The notes under the pieces: model-generated
The model's input: the letters and a program-made list of their open reading frames with translations, nothing else
Database searches by the model: none
Told to the model about the DNA's origin: nothing
Origin: an uncultured Acetatifactor sp.
GTDB taxonomy: Bacteria > Bacillota > Clostridia > Lachnospirales > Lachnospiraceae
Direction: 5' to 3'
Assembly (NCBI GenBank): GCA_947627115.1
Contig: CANQUQ010000006.1
Location: forward strand, 1 to 64,000
DNA length: 64,000 nucleotides
Shown: piece after piece, positions 27,529 to 36,352 of the stretch
Position numbering within the stretch: the first letter of the stretch is position 1
How the letters are laid out: each line of letters opens with the position of its first letter
Position numbers and translations under genes: made by a program

Positions 27529-29877
27529 ATGAAATGTATTATTCTGGCCGGAGGAAGAGGGAATCGGCTGTGGCCCTTGTCCCGAAAGAACTTCCCCAAG
27601 CAGTTCATACAGATTCAGGGAGATCACTCGATCCTTCAGGAGACGATTACCCGGAATATTCCTTACTGTGATGAATTCATTATTGTGACGAACAGCGAAT
27701 ATCGCTTTATCGTAGAGAACCAGATCGACGCATTTCAGGGGCTTGTGCGGCGGTATCTGTATGAGGGCACAGGCAGGAAGACGGCGGCAGCGATCACGCT
27801 GGCATGTATGCAGCTTCCCCTCTCGGAGACGGTACTCGTAGTGCCGGCGGATCAGGTCGTATCCGGCAATTCCTATAAGGATGATCTGATGCACGCCAAG
27901 GAGTTGTGCGAAGAGGGAAAGCTGGTCACCTTTGGAATGCAGATCGAAAAGCCGGACGGGCGATTTGGCTATATCCGCTATCGGCAGGAGGATGTACTGC
28001 AGTTCGCGGAGAAACCGGACAGGGAAGAGGCGCTGAGATATCAACGGTCGGGGGAATATCTAATCAACAGCGGGATGTTCGTATTTCGCGTGGGAGATTT
28101 TCTGCGGGAGCTGCGGCAGTCCTCTCCGGCGGTCTATGATGCGTGCCGGGAGGCCTATGCCAGGCGCGAAATTTCTGTGAACAGCTATACCTTTGGGCCG
28201 GAGGTCATGAAGACGATTCCCGCGGTAGCGGTGGAGAAGGCGGTCTTTGAGAAGACCGGAAATGCCAAAGTGGTACACGCTTCCTTTGACTGGAGGGATA
28301 TCGGCAGTCTGGAGGACCTCAAGGCAACTGAGCTGGAGACAGGTATGGACGGGCAGCAGATACGGTATGCGTGCCAAAATACCGATATCATCAATCAGTG
28401 TCCGCGCAGGGTGGTGGTAGCCAACGGCCTGGACGACACGGTAATCGTCAATACCAAGGATGTAGTATATGTGGGGAGAAAGGGAGAGTCCGATCAGCTC
28501 AAGCAGATCATAGAGGAAAATCCTCAGATCGGTTCCTTCGTGGAGGGAGGCCGGGTCCTCTACAGACAGTGGGGGAACTATGAGCTTTTGGTGGATACCC
28601 CGCACTACCGGGTCAAAAAGGTGGTCATCAATCCGGGACGCACCATCTATGCACACAGACATCTCTATCGCAGTGAGCATTGGTCCATAGTGGCCGGGAC
28701 TGCACTGATCGATCTGGAGGGCGATATTGGGCATTATGCCACGAACGATATGATAAAGGTGGCAACCGGGATGCTGCACCGGATCTCCAATGCCGGAAAT
28801 GAGCCGCTTATCATCATAGAGGTATCTGTGGGCGAGAATGTGACGGAGGACGATAAAATTTCGGAAATGCGTCAGGAGCTGACGGACGATCAGCTGGGCA
28901 GGGAGACGGAACCCTTCGTGAAGCTGCAGCCGGCCTTTAAGGATTTTCTGTGGGGCGGCACCAGACTGAAGACCTTGTATCACAAGCAATGCGACTATGA
29001 TGTGGTGGCCGAGAGCTGGGAGCTGTCCGCTCATGAGGCCGGTCAGAGCGTTGTGGCCAGCGGCCGTCACAAGGGCATGTCCTTCTCGGAATATCTGCGT
29101 GTGCTGGGGAAGGCAAACTGGGGGTGGAAATGCAGGCCTCTGGAAGCGTTCCCGATCATGATCAAATTTATTGATGCCCGGAGCGCCTTGTCGGTGCAGG
29201 TGCATCCGGACGATGAGTATGCGCTGAAGACGGAAAACCAATACGGTAAGAATGAAATGTGGTACATCATTGACTGTGAGCCGGATTCCTATTTGTACTG
29301 CGGTTTTCAGCAAAATGTGAGCAAGGAAGAGGTGGAGAGGAGGCTTCGGGACAACACGATCCTGGAGATCCTGAATAAAGTGTCCGTACAGAAGGGGGAA
29401 GCATATTTTATTCCGGCCGGCACGGTACATGCAATAGGGCCGGGACTTTTGATCTGCGAGATCCAGCAGAGTTCCACCTGTACTTATCGTCTTTATGATT
29501 ACGGCCGCAGAGATAAATTCGGGAACCTGCGGGAGCTCCATATTGAAAAGGCTTTGGATGTCCTGCATTATGAGCGGTACAAGCCTCAGAAGCTGGAGGA
29601 TACGGTGGAGGAGGGAGACGGCTTTCAGAAGCGGGTGATCAGCCGGTGTAAATACTTTGAGTGTACACAGTACCGGCTGGAGGGGAAAATGGAGCTTCCG
29701 GCCGTGGAGGAATCCTTTACTTCACTGGTATGTATCAGAGGGGAAGGCGTGCTGCGGATCGACAGAGAGCAGACAGAGAAGATGGAGTTTACAGCCGGAG
29801 AGAGTATTTTCATGCCAAAATCTACGGATATTTACAGTGTGGAGGGGGCGTGTGAGTTTATTGTCACACGGATATGA
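27529..29877 (+). CDS. fused mannose-1-phosphate guanylyltransferase / mannose-6-phosphate isomerase
   Basis: A 782-residue fusion. Residues 1-450 form a ManC unit with GGRGNRLWPLS near 8-18, FAEKPDREE, LINSGMFVFR and a cupin with YAHRHLYRSEHW. From about 460 a class I ManA follows (FKDFLWGGTRL), with zinc ligands in VQVHPDDEYA, KNEMWYI and AGTVHAIG, and YRLYDYGR. It would convert fructose-6-phosphate to mannose-6-phosphate and mannose-1-phosphate to GDP-mannose; a phosphomannomutase must come from elsewhere. A paralogue of the preceding gene. Full length in both halves. Confidence 0.9.
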   Translation: MKCIILAGGRGNRLWPLSRKNFPKQFIQIQGDHSILQETITRNIPYCDEFIIVTNSEYRFIVENQIDAFQGLVRRYLYEGTGRKTAAAITLACMQLPLSETVLVVPADQVVSGNSYKDDLMHAKELCEEGKLVTFGMQIEKPDGRFGYIRYRQEDVLQFAEKPDREEALRYQRSGEYLINSGMFVFRVGDFLRELRQSSPAVYDACREAYARREISVNSYTFGPEVMKTIPAVAVEKAVFEKTGNAKVVHASFDWRDIGSLEDLKATELETGMDGQQIRYACQNTDIINQCPRRVVVANGLDDTVIVNTKDVVYVGRKGESDQLKQIIEENPQIGSFVEGGRVLYRQWGNYELLVDTPHYRVKKVVINPGRTIYAHRHLYRSEHWSIVAGTALIDLEGDIGHYATNDMIKVATGMLHRISNAGNEPLIIIEVSVGENVTEDDKISEMRQELTDDQLGRETEPFVKLQPAFKDFLWGGTRLKTLYHKQCDYDVVAESWELSAHEAGQSVVASGRHKGMSFSEYLRVLGKANWGWKCRPLEAFPIMIKFIDARSALSVQVHPDDEYALKTENQYGKNEMWYIIDCEPDSYLYCGFQQNVSKEEVERRLRDNTILEILNKVSVQKGEAYFIPAGTVHAIGPGLLICEIQQSSTCTYRLYDYGRRDKFGNLRELHIEKALDVLHYERYKPQKLEDTVEEGDGFQKRVISRCKYFECTQYRLEGKMELPAVEESFTSLVCIRGEGVLRIDREQTEKMEFTAGESIFMPKSTDIYSVEGACEFIVTRI

Positions 29878-29931
29878 TCTCGGAGAGAATATTTTCGGAA
29901 GTGAGTATGTCCGGGGCACAGGAGGTTGTTT

Positions 29932-30819
29932 ATGGGTGATGGAAATTTGTGGAAGGAAGAATATAAGATCGGAAATCAGAAGATAGACGATCAGCACAGG
30001 GAGCTGTTCGACAAGATCGAGGCGCTGCTTGTGATCGCCACCACAGCGGATGCGGAGGAGAACCGACGGGAGTGTCTGGAGATCATTGAATTTCTGGTGT
30101 CCTACACGGTCAGTCACTTTGAGACGGAGGAAGCCCTACAGAGAGAGCTGCATTATGTGAGCTATGAGGAGCATGTAAGGATTCATGAGCAGTTCAAAAA
30201 TACGATCCGCACATACAGGGAGCGTGTGGAGAACGATTTTTCCAGGGAGACGTTGAAGAAATTTGTGGGTACTCTGCTGACCTGGCTGGCGGTGCATATC
30301 CGGGACTGTGATAAGAAGATTGTCCGGAATGAGCCCATTGACAGCAATACCGGCTTTGAGGGCGCTGAGGATCTGATCCGCCGCGTTGCCCGGCAGCTTC
30401 TGTCCGACACCTATTCCGTTGAGATCAGCGATATCAGGACCTGTGTCTACAAGGGGTACATAGAGGGAAAGGTCATCGTGCGTACCATTATCAGCGGTGA
30501 CAAAAATTATGTGTTCCTGTACGGCTTTTCCGAGGAGATGGCCAAAACGCTCTACAGCCGGATCAGCGGGCTGGAGCTCAGAGAGATAGATGCCCCCGAC
30601 GCGATAGAGAGATCGGCGTTGATAGAGCTGGGGGATATTTTTTCCTCCCATGTCCTGGCCAACATGTTAAAGAACGGCCACACGCAGTTCGAGTGGAAGG
30701 GCGATATCTTTATGGAGGAGTATTCGGACTCCTGTATTAACATCCACAACAGTGTGCTTCTGGAATTTACCACCGACTGCGGCAGGCTGGAGATCATGTA
30801 TTGTCTGGCGGGGGATTAA
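29932..30819 (+). CDS. hemerythrin-domain protein with a CheX-like C-terminal domain
   Basis: A 295-residue protein. Residues 1-135 are a bacteriohemerythrin: IDDQHRELFDKI near 20, HFETEE near 63, and EHVRIHEQF near 85 supply the usual His and acidic ligands for a di-iron centre that binds O2 or senses iron or redox state. Residues 140-295 resemble CheX/CheC phosphatase folds (GFSEEMAKTLYSRI, IELGDIFSSHVLANML), but the expected E-x2-N reads E-x2-D. Soluble. AGGAGG lies six bases before ATG 29932. Likely a redox-linked signalling protein; partner unknown. Confidence 0.75.
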   Translation: MGDGNLWKEEYKIGNQKIDDQHRELFDKIEALLVIATTADAEENRRECLEIIEFLVSYTVSHFETEEALQRELHYVSYEEHVRIHEQFKNTIRTYRERVENDFSRETLKKFVGTLLTWLAVHIRDCDKKIVRNEPIDSNTGFEGAEDLIRRVARQLLSDTYSVEISDIRTCVYKGYIEGKVIVRTIISGDKNYVFLYGFSEEMAKTLYSRISGLELREIDAPDAIERSALIELGDIFSSHVLANMLKNGHTQFEWKGDIFMEEYSDSCINIHNSVLLEFTTDCGRLEIMYCLAGD

Positions 30820-30927
30820 CTTTTGGACTGTACTGGCCGATATTATTGTAAGGAGCAGGTCGGAAGACCGGCTTTCGGGTAAAAGGATTTACAGACAAGT
30901 CAACACCACGCTATGGAGGGCAAAAGA

Positions 30928-31635
30928 ATGGAGAAGATCGGAAACTACGGTATTTATCGGAACAATTATTACGACAGGGCGCAGACTCAGAAGACGGGCG
31001 CGTCTGCTGCGGCGCAGACAAAGGAGGCCGAAAAGGCCGGACAGAACAAGAAGACGGAGCTCAGCAGCGACGCCAAGAATCTGTTGAAGGAGCTGAAAAA
31101 GAAGTATGGAAATATGGACTTCATCGTCGCAGACTATGAGTCCGATGAGGAGGCGGCGTCCTATCTCTCCAGAGGAACGGCTCAGTATAGCGTACTGTTC
31201 ACACCGGACGAGCTGGAGAAGATGGCAGCCGACGAGAATGTAAAGAATCAGAATCTCAAGGTGCTTGACGACGCCGTGTCGAAGCTGGGAGAGATGAAGG
31301 ATCAGCTTGGAGAAAAGGGGGAGGATGTATCCCGGCTGGGAATCGTTATCGGCGATGACGGGGAGGTCTCCTATTTTGCGGAGCTGGAGAAGGTGAACGA
31401 GAAGCAGCGCGAGCGCATTGAGGAGAAACGCGAGAGCAACAGAGAGCAGAAGCGCGATGAGGTAAAGGAAGAGGTGGAGAAAAATTTCAGAGAAAAGATA
31501 GAGGGTCCCGTGAAGCGTACCACGGTCTATGCATCTTCGGTAGAGGAATTGGCCGAGAAGATCGGTCAGGTGGATTGGAGTACCGTTGCGGAGGAGGACC
31601 TTCCCGTCGGCCGTCACTTTAATTTCTTCGCGTGA
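30928..31635 (+). CDS. DUF6033-like protein, function unknown
   Basis: A 235-residue soluble protein with a Tyr-rich N-terminus (KIGNYGIYRNNYYD), an Ala/Lys/Glu-rich linker, a central alpha/beta part (about 60-160) with FIVADYES and IVIGDDGEVSYFAELEKVNE, and a long charged helix (about 160-195). It resembles proteins annotated DUF6033 in Lachnospiraceae, but I am not certain of the family number. GGAGGG lies seven bases before ATG 30928. No enzyme motif is visible. Followed by a terminator, so probably its own unit or the end of one with the hemerythrin gene. Confidence 0.6.
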   Translation: MEKIGNYGIYRNNYYDRAQTQKTGASAAAQTKEAEKAGQNKKTELSSDAKNLLKELKKKYGNMDFIVADYESDEEAASYLSRGTAQYSVLFTPDELEKMAADENVKNQNLKVLDDAVSKLGEMKDQLGEKGEDVSRLGIVIGDDGEVSYFAELEKVNEKQRERIEEKRESNREQKRDEVKEEVEKNFREKIEGPVKRTTVYASSVEELAEKIGQVDWSTVAEEDLPVGRHFNFFA

Positions 31636-31664
31636 CAGGAGAAACTGATTACCGATAAAAACAG

Positions 31665-31711
31665 TCCGCCGGCGCATGATTCCGTCAGGAAGAGTGCACC
31701 GGCGGATTTTT
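31665..31711 (+). terminator. terminator after the DUF6033-like gene
   Basis: TCCGCCGG (31665-31672) pairs with CCGGCGGA (31699-31706), extended inward by GCA/TGC, and is followed by five T. Confidence 0.85.
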
Positions 31712-31793
31712 GCATTTCGGCGGCAGCATTTTGCACAAGCGAAAATCCGTATGCTATGCGCAGTTTTCACAAAAATTAGGCAGAGAGCCAAAA

Positions 31794-31813
31794 TTGACTG
31801 ACATTTGACTGAC
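31794..31813 (+). repeat. direct repeat of TTGACTGAC upstream of carD
   Basis: TTGACTGAC occurs at 31794 and again at 31805, an 11-bp period, in an AT-rich stretch before carD. A GATAAT at 31836-31841 could be a -10, but its spacing to either TTGACT is too long for a standard promoter. The pair may be a binding site for an activator or tandem -35 elements. Confidence 0.5.
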
Positions 31814-31899
31814 TAATTTGTTAAAATAAGGTTATGATAATGTAAACGGTATTTGCTCCGGTGCGGCGGGGGCAGCGATTTTGGAAAGGATGATTTTGC

Positions 31900-32400
31900 G
31901 TGTTTGAGATCGGTGAAATGATAGCCTGTGGGAACAAAGGAGTCTGCGTGGTGGAGGATATTGCCACTTTGAATATTTCCGGTGCGGATAAAGACAGGAA
32001 GTACTATATTTTAAAGCCGAAATATCAGGCAGGAAGCACAGTCTATGTGCCGGTGGATTCCTCAAAGGAGTCGATGAGAAGGGTATTGAACCGAGAGGAA
32101 GCCTGTGAGCTGATAAACGCCATACCGAAATTGTCGCCCATTGACATCGTGAACGAAAAGCTGTCGGAGCAGACCTACAGGGAGTGCATGAAGGCGAATG
32201 ACTGCGAGGAGTGGGTCCGCCTGATCAAGACGATTTATTTGAGAAAGCAGAAGCGGATACAGTCCGGGCGGAAGGTGACTGCTGTGGACGCCAAATATTT
32301 CCATATGGCGGAGGAGAGCCTCTACGGGGAACTGGCTGTGGCGCTGGATATTGACCGTGAGGATGTGGAAGCCTATATCTTTGGCGAGATTGAAAAATAG
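31900..32400 (+). CDS. carD: CarD-family RNA polymerase-binding regulator
   Basis: A 166-residue protein of the CarD/CdnL family. The N-terminal 60 residues form the RNA polymerase interaction domain (FEIGEMIACGNKGVCVVEDI, KYYILKPKY, VYVPVD); the rest is helical and binds upstream promoter DNA in characterised members. It would tune initiation at many promoters, often of rRNA. The GTG at 31900 is nine bases after GGAAAGGA and gives the family's usual N-terminus. Single gene followed by a terminator. Confidence 0.9.
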   Translation: MFEIGEMIACGNKGVCVVEDIATLNISGADKDRKYYILKPKYQAGSTVYVPVDSSKESMRRVLNREEACELINAIPKLSPIDIVNEKLSEQTYRECMKANDCEEWVRLIKTIYLRKQKRIQSGRKVTAVDAKYFHMAEESLYGELAVALDIDREDVEAYIFGEIEK

Positions 32401-32468
32401 TAATTTTATTTTGGCGGATATAAATATGTAAAGAGCATGAAGGCGGCCTGAGGTCTGCCGGAAAAGAG

Positions 32469-32511
32469 AAAAGCGTCCCATTTTTGTCCGGAGAGACAGG
32501 GGCGCTTTTTT
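32469..32511 (+). terminator. terminator after carD
   Basis: AAAAGCGTCCC (32469-32479) pairs over 11 bp, with one G-T wobble, with GGGGCGCTTTT (32499-32509), followed by more T. The A run on the left may let it act in both directions. Confidence 0.85.
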
Positions 32512-32623
32512 GTGTGCAAACATATAATTTTCCTTTTGCATTTTGACAGGAACACATTACAAATTACATTTTTCAGGAAATATAGATGGAATATTTATTT
32601 TATTTTTAATATGCAAATTTGTC

Positions 32624-32652
32624 TTTACAAAGCGTCTGCGGTCTGTTATAGT
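32624..32652 (+). promoter_or_regulatory. promoter upstream of the Rpn remnant
   Basis: TTTACA (32624-32629), a 17-bp spacer and TATAGT (32647-32652) with a TGT extended -10. It looks fully functional although the downstream gene is broken. The rest of 32512-32743 is AT-rich with nothing else recognised. Confidence 0.65.
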
Positions 32653-32743
32653 GTCATTATCCTTGAAAGATTCAATCTATTTTCTTCGCAATTCTGCGGC
32701 ATTTTTCAGGACAAAAATCTAATTTTACAGGAGGGATCTGCCT

Positions 32744-33327
32744 ATGACAGATGACAGAACAAATCGGAATTCTATCTGTTCTACAACGGGACAAAGAACG
32801 TGCCGGCAGAAAAAGTATTAAAACTTTCGGATGGGTATATTGCCAAAACGGAAGCGCCTATGCTAGAATTAAAAGTGAGAATGATCAATATCAATCTCCC
32901 GGCAGGTCACAGGCTGCTTCAGGACTGTCTGCCGCTGTATGAGTATTCCTGGTTCATGGAACGGATCCGGACCTACAGACAAGAGGGATTGGACCGGGAC
33001 GGGGCAGTGACCCTTGCGGTGAAGGACAGCATCCGGGAGGGGATCTTTACGGACTTCGTAAGGGAGCACGGGACGGAGGTGCAAAATATGCTGTACACAC
33101 AGTTCAACATGGATGATGCGCTGGAGGTAAGATACGAGGAGGGCATGGAACAGGGCGAGCTTCGTCTTCTGGTCCATCTTGTCTGCGGCAAGCTGCAGAT
33201 GGGAGAATCCCCGGAGAAGATCGCGGCGGACCTGCTGACAGACAGGGAACAGATCGACCGGATCTGCGAGGTCTATGCAGAATGCGGGCCGGAGGAAGCG
33301 GCCGTCCTTGCCAGGCTGGAGGAATAG
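32744..33327 (+). pseudogene. remnant of an Rpn-family recombination-promoting nuclease
   Basis: The frame from 32755 to 33327 carries the C-terminal half of an Rpn/transposase_31 family protein: EFYLFYNGTKN, LELKVRMININLPAGH, CLPLYEYSWFMERIR, AVKDSIREGIFTDFVREHG and a helical tail. The nuclease core (PD-D/E-x-K region) is missing. A good start (AGGAGG, then ATG 32744) remains but is in another frame, and a TGA at 32752 blocks the real frame, so an internal deletion joined the two ends out of phase. A GTG at 32800 has no binding site. Likely dead. Confidence 0.75.
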
Positions 33328-33384
33328 AATGGTTCCGGACGGAAGGAAAGAATTTTTTTGACGGAAAAAAGTTCTTTACAATGA

Positions 33385-33412
33385 TTGCCGAAAGTATTAT
33401 GATGTGTATAAT
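33385..33412 (+). promoter_or_regulatory. promoter of the thrS leader
   Basis: TTGCCG (33385-33390), 16-bp spacer, TATAAT (33407-33412), just before the T-box leader. Confidence 0.65.
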
Positions 33413-33427
33413 AAAAAGAATGTAAAG

Positions 33428-33690
33428 CGTTGATGAGAAGAGTAGGATGTCTGCGGACCCCAGAGAGGACCGCCCGCCCGATTTATAGGCGGAGCTGAGA
33501 GCGGCCCGGCGAGAAGATATCTGAAGACCGTCTCGGAGCGACTCCAATCAAGTCCGGCAGCTCCCGTTATGAGCGAATGAAGGAGGCAGAGCGCGCATTA
33601 TGCGCCGGTCTGCAACAAGGGTGGAACCGCGTAGGACCATAAAAGGATACGTCCCTTGCAATAGGAGATACTATTGCAGGGGATTTTTTA
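33428..33690 (+). ncRNA. T-box riboswitch, threonine-specific
   Basis: A T-box leader that senses uncharged tRNA-Thr and allows thrS transcription. Stem I begins near 33429 with GATGAGAAGAGTAGGA. A likely specifier codon is ACC at 33527-33529, in GAAGACCG. The T-box sequence AAGGGTGGAACCGCG is at 33617-33631; its TGGA would pair with a tRNA 3' end of UCCA. The terminator is a 13-bp stem (33652-33664 with 33671-33683) and a run of T. The tRNA-Thr encoded 2.7 kb downstream has anticodon GGT and U at position 73, both matching. Confidence 0.92.
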
Positions 33691-33758
33691 TTTCCGCAGG
33701 GTCTCTGAGCGCAAAATGCATTGCAGGATTTTAACAGGAAAGAAAGGAAGAGGAGAAA

Positions 33759-35717
33759 ATGAAGATTACATTGAAGGACGGCTCGGTCAAGGAATATGCG
33801 GAGAGCAAAAGCGCATTTGACATTGCCATGGACATCAGCGAAGGCCTTGCCAGGGCAGCCTGCTGTGCAAAGATAAACGGTCAGGTTGCGGACCTGCGTA
33901 CCGTCATTGACAGTGACTGTGAGCTTGCAATCTGTACCGCAAGCGATGCGGAAGGTCTTGCGACCATTCGGCATACCGCATCCCACGTGCTGGCGGAAGC
34001 GGTGAAAAGATTATTTCCCGACGCGAAGCTGACCATCGGTCCCAGCATCGACACGGGCTTTTACTATGACTTTGACCACGCGCCATTTGCCAGAGAGGAT
34101 CTGGACGCTCTGGAGGCGGAGATGAAGAAGATTATCAAGGCCGGGGAAAAGCTGGAAAAATTTACGCTCCCGCGCCAGGAAGCGATCCGGTTCATGGAGG
34201 AGCGCAATGAGCCCTATAAGGTGGAGCTGATCCGCGATCTGCCCGAAGACGCCGAGATTTCTTTTTACAGACAGGGCGAGTTCGTTGATCTGTGTGCAGG
34301 CCCCCACCTGATGAGTACAAAGGGCGTAAAGGCATTCAAGCTCACTTCCTCCTCCATGGCTTACTGGAGGGGAAAATCCGAGAATGCCATGCTCCAGAGA
34401 ATCTACGGCACCGCTTTCAACAAAAAGGAGGAGCTGGAGGAATATCTGGCTTATTGGGAGAATGTGAAGAACCGGGATCACAATAAGCTGGGCCGGGAGA
34501 TGGAGCTCTTTACCACGGTGGATGTGATCGGACAGGGCCTGCCCCTTTTAATGCCCAAGGGCGCCAAGATCATCCAGACCATGCAGCGCTGGATCGAGGA
34601 TCTGGAGGACAACGAGTGGGGCTATACCCGCACCAAGACTCCTCTGATGGCCAAGAGCGACCTGTATAAGATCTCCGGCCATTGGGATCATTACAAAGAA
34701 GGAATGTTCGTGTTCGGCGACGAGGAGAATGACAAGGAGGTCTATGCCCTGCGGCCCATGACCTGCCCATTCCAGTATTACGTTTATAAGGCGACTCAGC
34801 ATTCTTACCGGGATCTTCCCTGCCGCTACAGCGAGACCTCCACACTTTTCCGGAACGAGGATTCCGGTGAGATGCACGGACTGACCCGTGTGCGCCAGTT
34901 CACCATCTCAGAGGGACACCTGATCGTGCGGCCGGACCAGATGGTGAAGGAGTTCAAGGATTGCCTCGCACTGGCAAAATACTGTCTGACCGTGCTGGGC
35001 GTGGAGGAAGATGTGACGTACCATCTCTCCAAGTGGGATCCAAACAACCGGGAGAAATACATCGGGGAACCGGAGGTCTGGGAACAGACCGAAGGCCATA
35101 TCCGGGATATCCTGAAGGAACTGAACATCGAGTTTACGGAGGATGTGGGCGAGGCCGCCTTCTACGGTCCCAAGGTGGACATCAATGCCCGCAACGTGTA
35201 CGGCAAGGAGGACACCATGATCACCATTCAGTGGGATGCCCTGCTTGCGGAACAGTTCGACATGTACTATATTGACCAGAACGGCGAGAAACAGCGCCCC
35301 TATATCATTCACAGAACCTCCATGGGCTGTTATGAGCGGACCCTGGCATGGCTCATTGAAAAATACGAGGGCAAGTTCCCTACCTGGCTGTGTCCGGAGC
35401 AGGTGCGCGTGCTGCCTATCTCGGAGAAATATTCGGACTATGCGGCCAAGGTGGAGGCAAAGCTGAAGGAGAACGGTATTCTTGCCACTACTGACAACCG
35501 TTCCGAGAAGATCGGCTTTAAGATCCGAGAGGCACGTCTTGACAAGCTGCCCTACATGCTGGTAGTGGGCCAGAAGGAGGAGGACGAGAATCTGGTATCC
35601 GTCCGAAGCCGTTTTGCCGGAGATGAAGGGCAGAAGACCTTGGATGAATTTATCGGTCAGATCTGCAGGGAGATCCGCACAAAGGAGATCCGGAAGGAAG
35701 AACCCCAGGAGGCATGA
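33759..35717 (+). CDS. thrS: threonyl-tRNA synthetase
   Basis: A 652-residue class II synthetase that charges tRNA-Thr. N-terminal TGS domain (1-62), editing domain with HTASHVLAEA (near 71) and the later Cys/His motifs, catalytic core with motif 2 FRNEDSGEMHGLTRVRQF and motif 3 near GCYERTLAWLIE, and a C-terminal anticodon-binding domain (about 540-640). All regions are present, so it should edit mischarged serine. AGGAGAAA directly precedes ATG 33759. Controlled by the upstream T-box. Confidence 0.97.
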   Translation: MKITLKDGSVKEYAESKSAFDIAMDISEGLARAACCAKINGQVADLRTVIDSDCELAICTASDAEGLATIRHTASHVLAEAVKRLFPDAKLTIGPSIDTGFYYDFDHAPFAREDLDALEAEMKKIIKAGEKLEKFTLPRQEAIRFMEERNEPYKVELIRDLPEDAEISFYRQGEFVDLCAGPHLMSTKGVKAFKLTSSSMAYWRGKSENAMLQRIYGTAFNKKEELEEYLAYWENVKNRDHNKLGREMELFTTVDVIGQGLPLLMPKGAKIIQTMQRWIEDLEDNEWGYTRTKTPLMAKSDLYKISGHWDHYKEGMFVFGDEENDKEVYALRPMTCPFQYYVYKATQHSYRDLPCRYSETSTLFRNEDSGEMHGLTRVRQFTISEGHLIVRPDQMVKEFKDCLALAKYCLTVLGVEEDVTYHLSKWDPNNREKYIGEPEVWEQTEGHIRDILKELNIEFTEDVGEAAFYGPKVDINARNVYGKEDTMITIQWDALLAEQFDMYYIDQNGEKQRPYIIHRTSMGCYERTLAWLIEKYEGKFPTWLCPEQVRVLPISEKYSDYAAKVEAKLKENGILATTDNRSEKIGFKIREARLDKLPYMLVVGQKEEDENLVSVRSRFAGDEGQKTLDEFIGQICREIRTKEIRKEEPQEA

Positions 35718-35844
35718 CAAGGGCCGGTTCCCGTTCTGCTTTATAAAATTGCCTGGAAAATACGAATACCGCCGTCAAAAAGAGGAATACTGTAAGGGAC
35801 GGTAAAATTCGTATGCCGCTGATGCGGCGGAAAGAGAGGCAAAT

Positions 35845-36168
35845 ATGGCAGAATTAAAATGTGCGGTGGAGAACTGTACCTATAATGACCGGCATCTGTG
35901 CTGCAAGGGGGACATCATGGTGGGCGGAAAGCACGCCTGCGAGTGCGATGAGACCTGCTGCGAGAGCTTTTTGGAACAGAGGGAAGGGACAGATTCCTTT
36001 AAGAGCTCCACGGTTCATCCCAGTCCGACGATCAGCATCGACTGCGAGGCCGTGAAATGCATCTACAATACGAACTATAAATGTCATGCAGACCATGTTG
36101 ATATCAAGGGATGCGGAGCCTGTGACTGCGAACAGACCGCCTGCGCGACATTTACGGAAAAAGCATAG
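35845..36168 (+). CDS. two-domain DUF1540 cysteine-rich protein
   Basis: A 107-residue protein with two DUF1540 units (about 4-45 and 66-105). Each has a regular set of cysteines: CAVENCTYN, CCKGDI, CECDETCC in the first and CEAVKCIYN, CHADHV, CDCEQTAC in the second. A metal site is likely; no function is established for the family. GAGAGG lies six bases or so before ATG 35845. It follows thrS by 127 bases and ends before a strong terminator, so T-box control might extend to it. Confidence 0.85.
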   Translation: MAELKCAVENCTYNDRHLCCKGDIMVGGKHACECDETCCESFLEQREGTDSFKSSTVHPSPTISIDCEAVKCIYNTNYKCHADHVDIKGCGACDCEQTACATFTEKA

Positions 36169-36184
36169 AAAAAATATCCGCCGG

Positions 36185-36227
36185 GGCACCGTGTGACGAC
36201 ATACCGATACACGGTGCCTTTGATTTT
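36185..36227 (+). terminator. terminator after the DUF1540 gene
   Basis: GGCACCGTGT (36185-36194) pairs perfectly over 10 bp with ACACGGTGCC (36209-36218), followed by TTTGATTTT. Confidence 0.85.
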
Positions 36228-36291
36228 CCGGGCATTGTTCTTATGCCGCAACAATATTGGAACAGATCCTTCAAGGCATGGGCAAATTGTG

Positions 36292-36320
36292 TTGACAAAT
36301 GACGGTGCCTTTGCTATAAT
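36292..36320 (+). promoter_or_regulatory. consensus promoter of the tRNA-Thr gene
   Basis: TTGACA (36292-36297), exactly 17 bp, then TATAAT (36315-36320) with a TGC extended -10. All twelve core bases match the consensus, fitting a stable RNA gene. Confidence 0.9.
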
Positions 36321-36352
36321 AAAACACGGCGATTGCGGAAGCAGTCACCTGT

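Noticed and set aside
28060..29568. A long minus-strand reading frame of 502 codons
   Set aside because: It is the antisense of the well-supported manC-manA fusion gene and shows no recognisable domain.
32751..32942. A 63-codon frame in the Rpn region as a separate gene
   Set aside because: It uses a different frame from the conserved Rpn residues and arises from the deletion junction.
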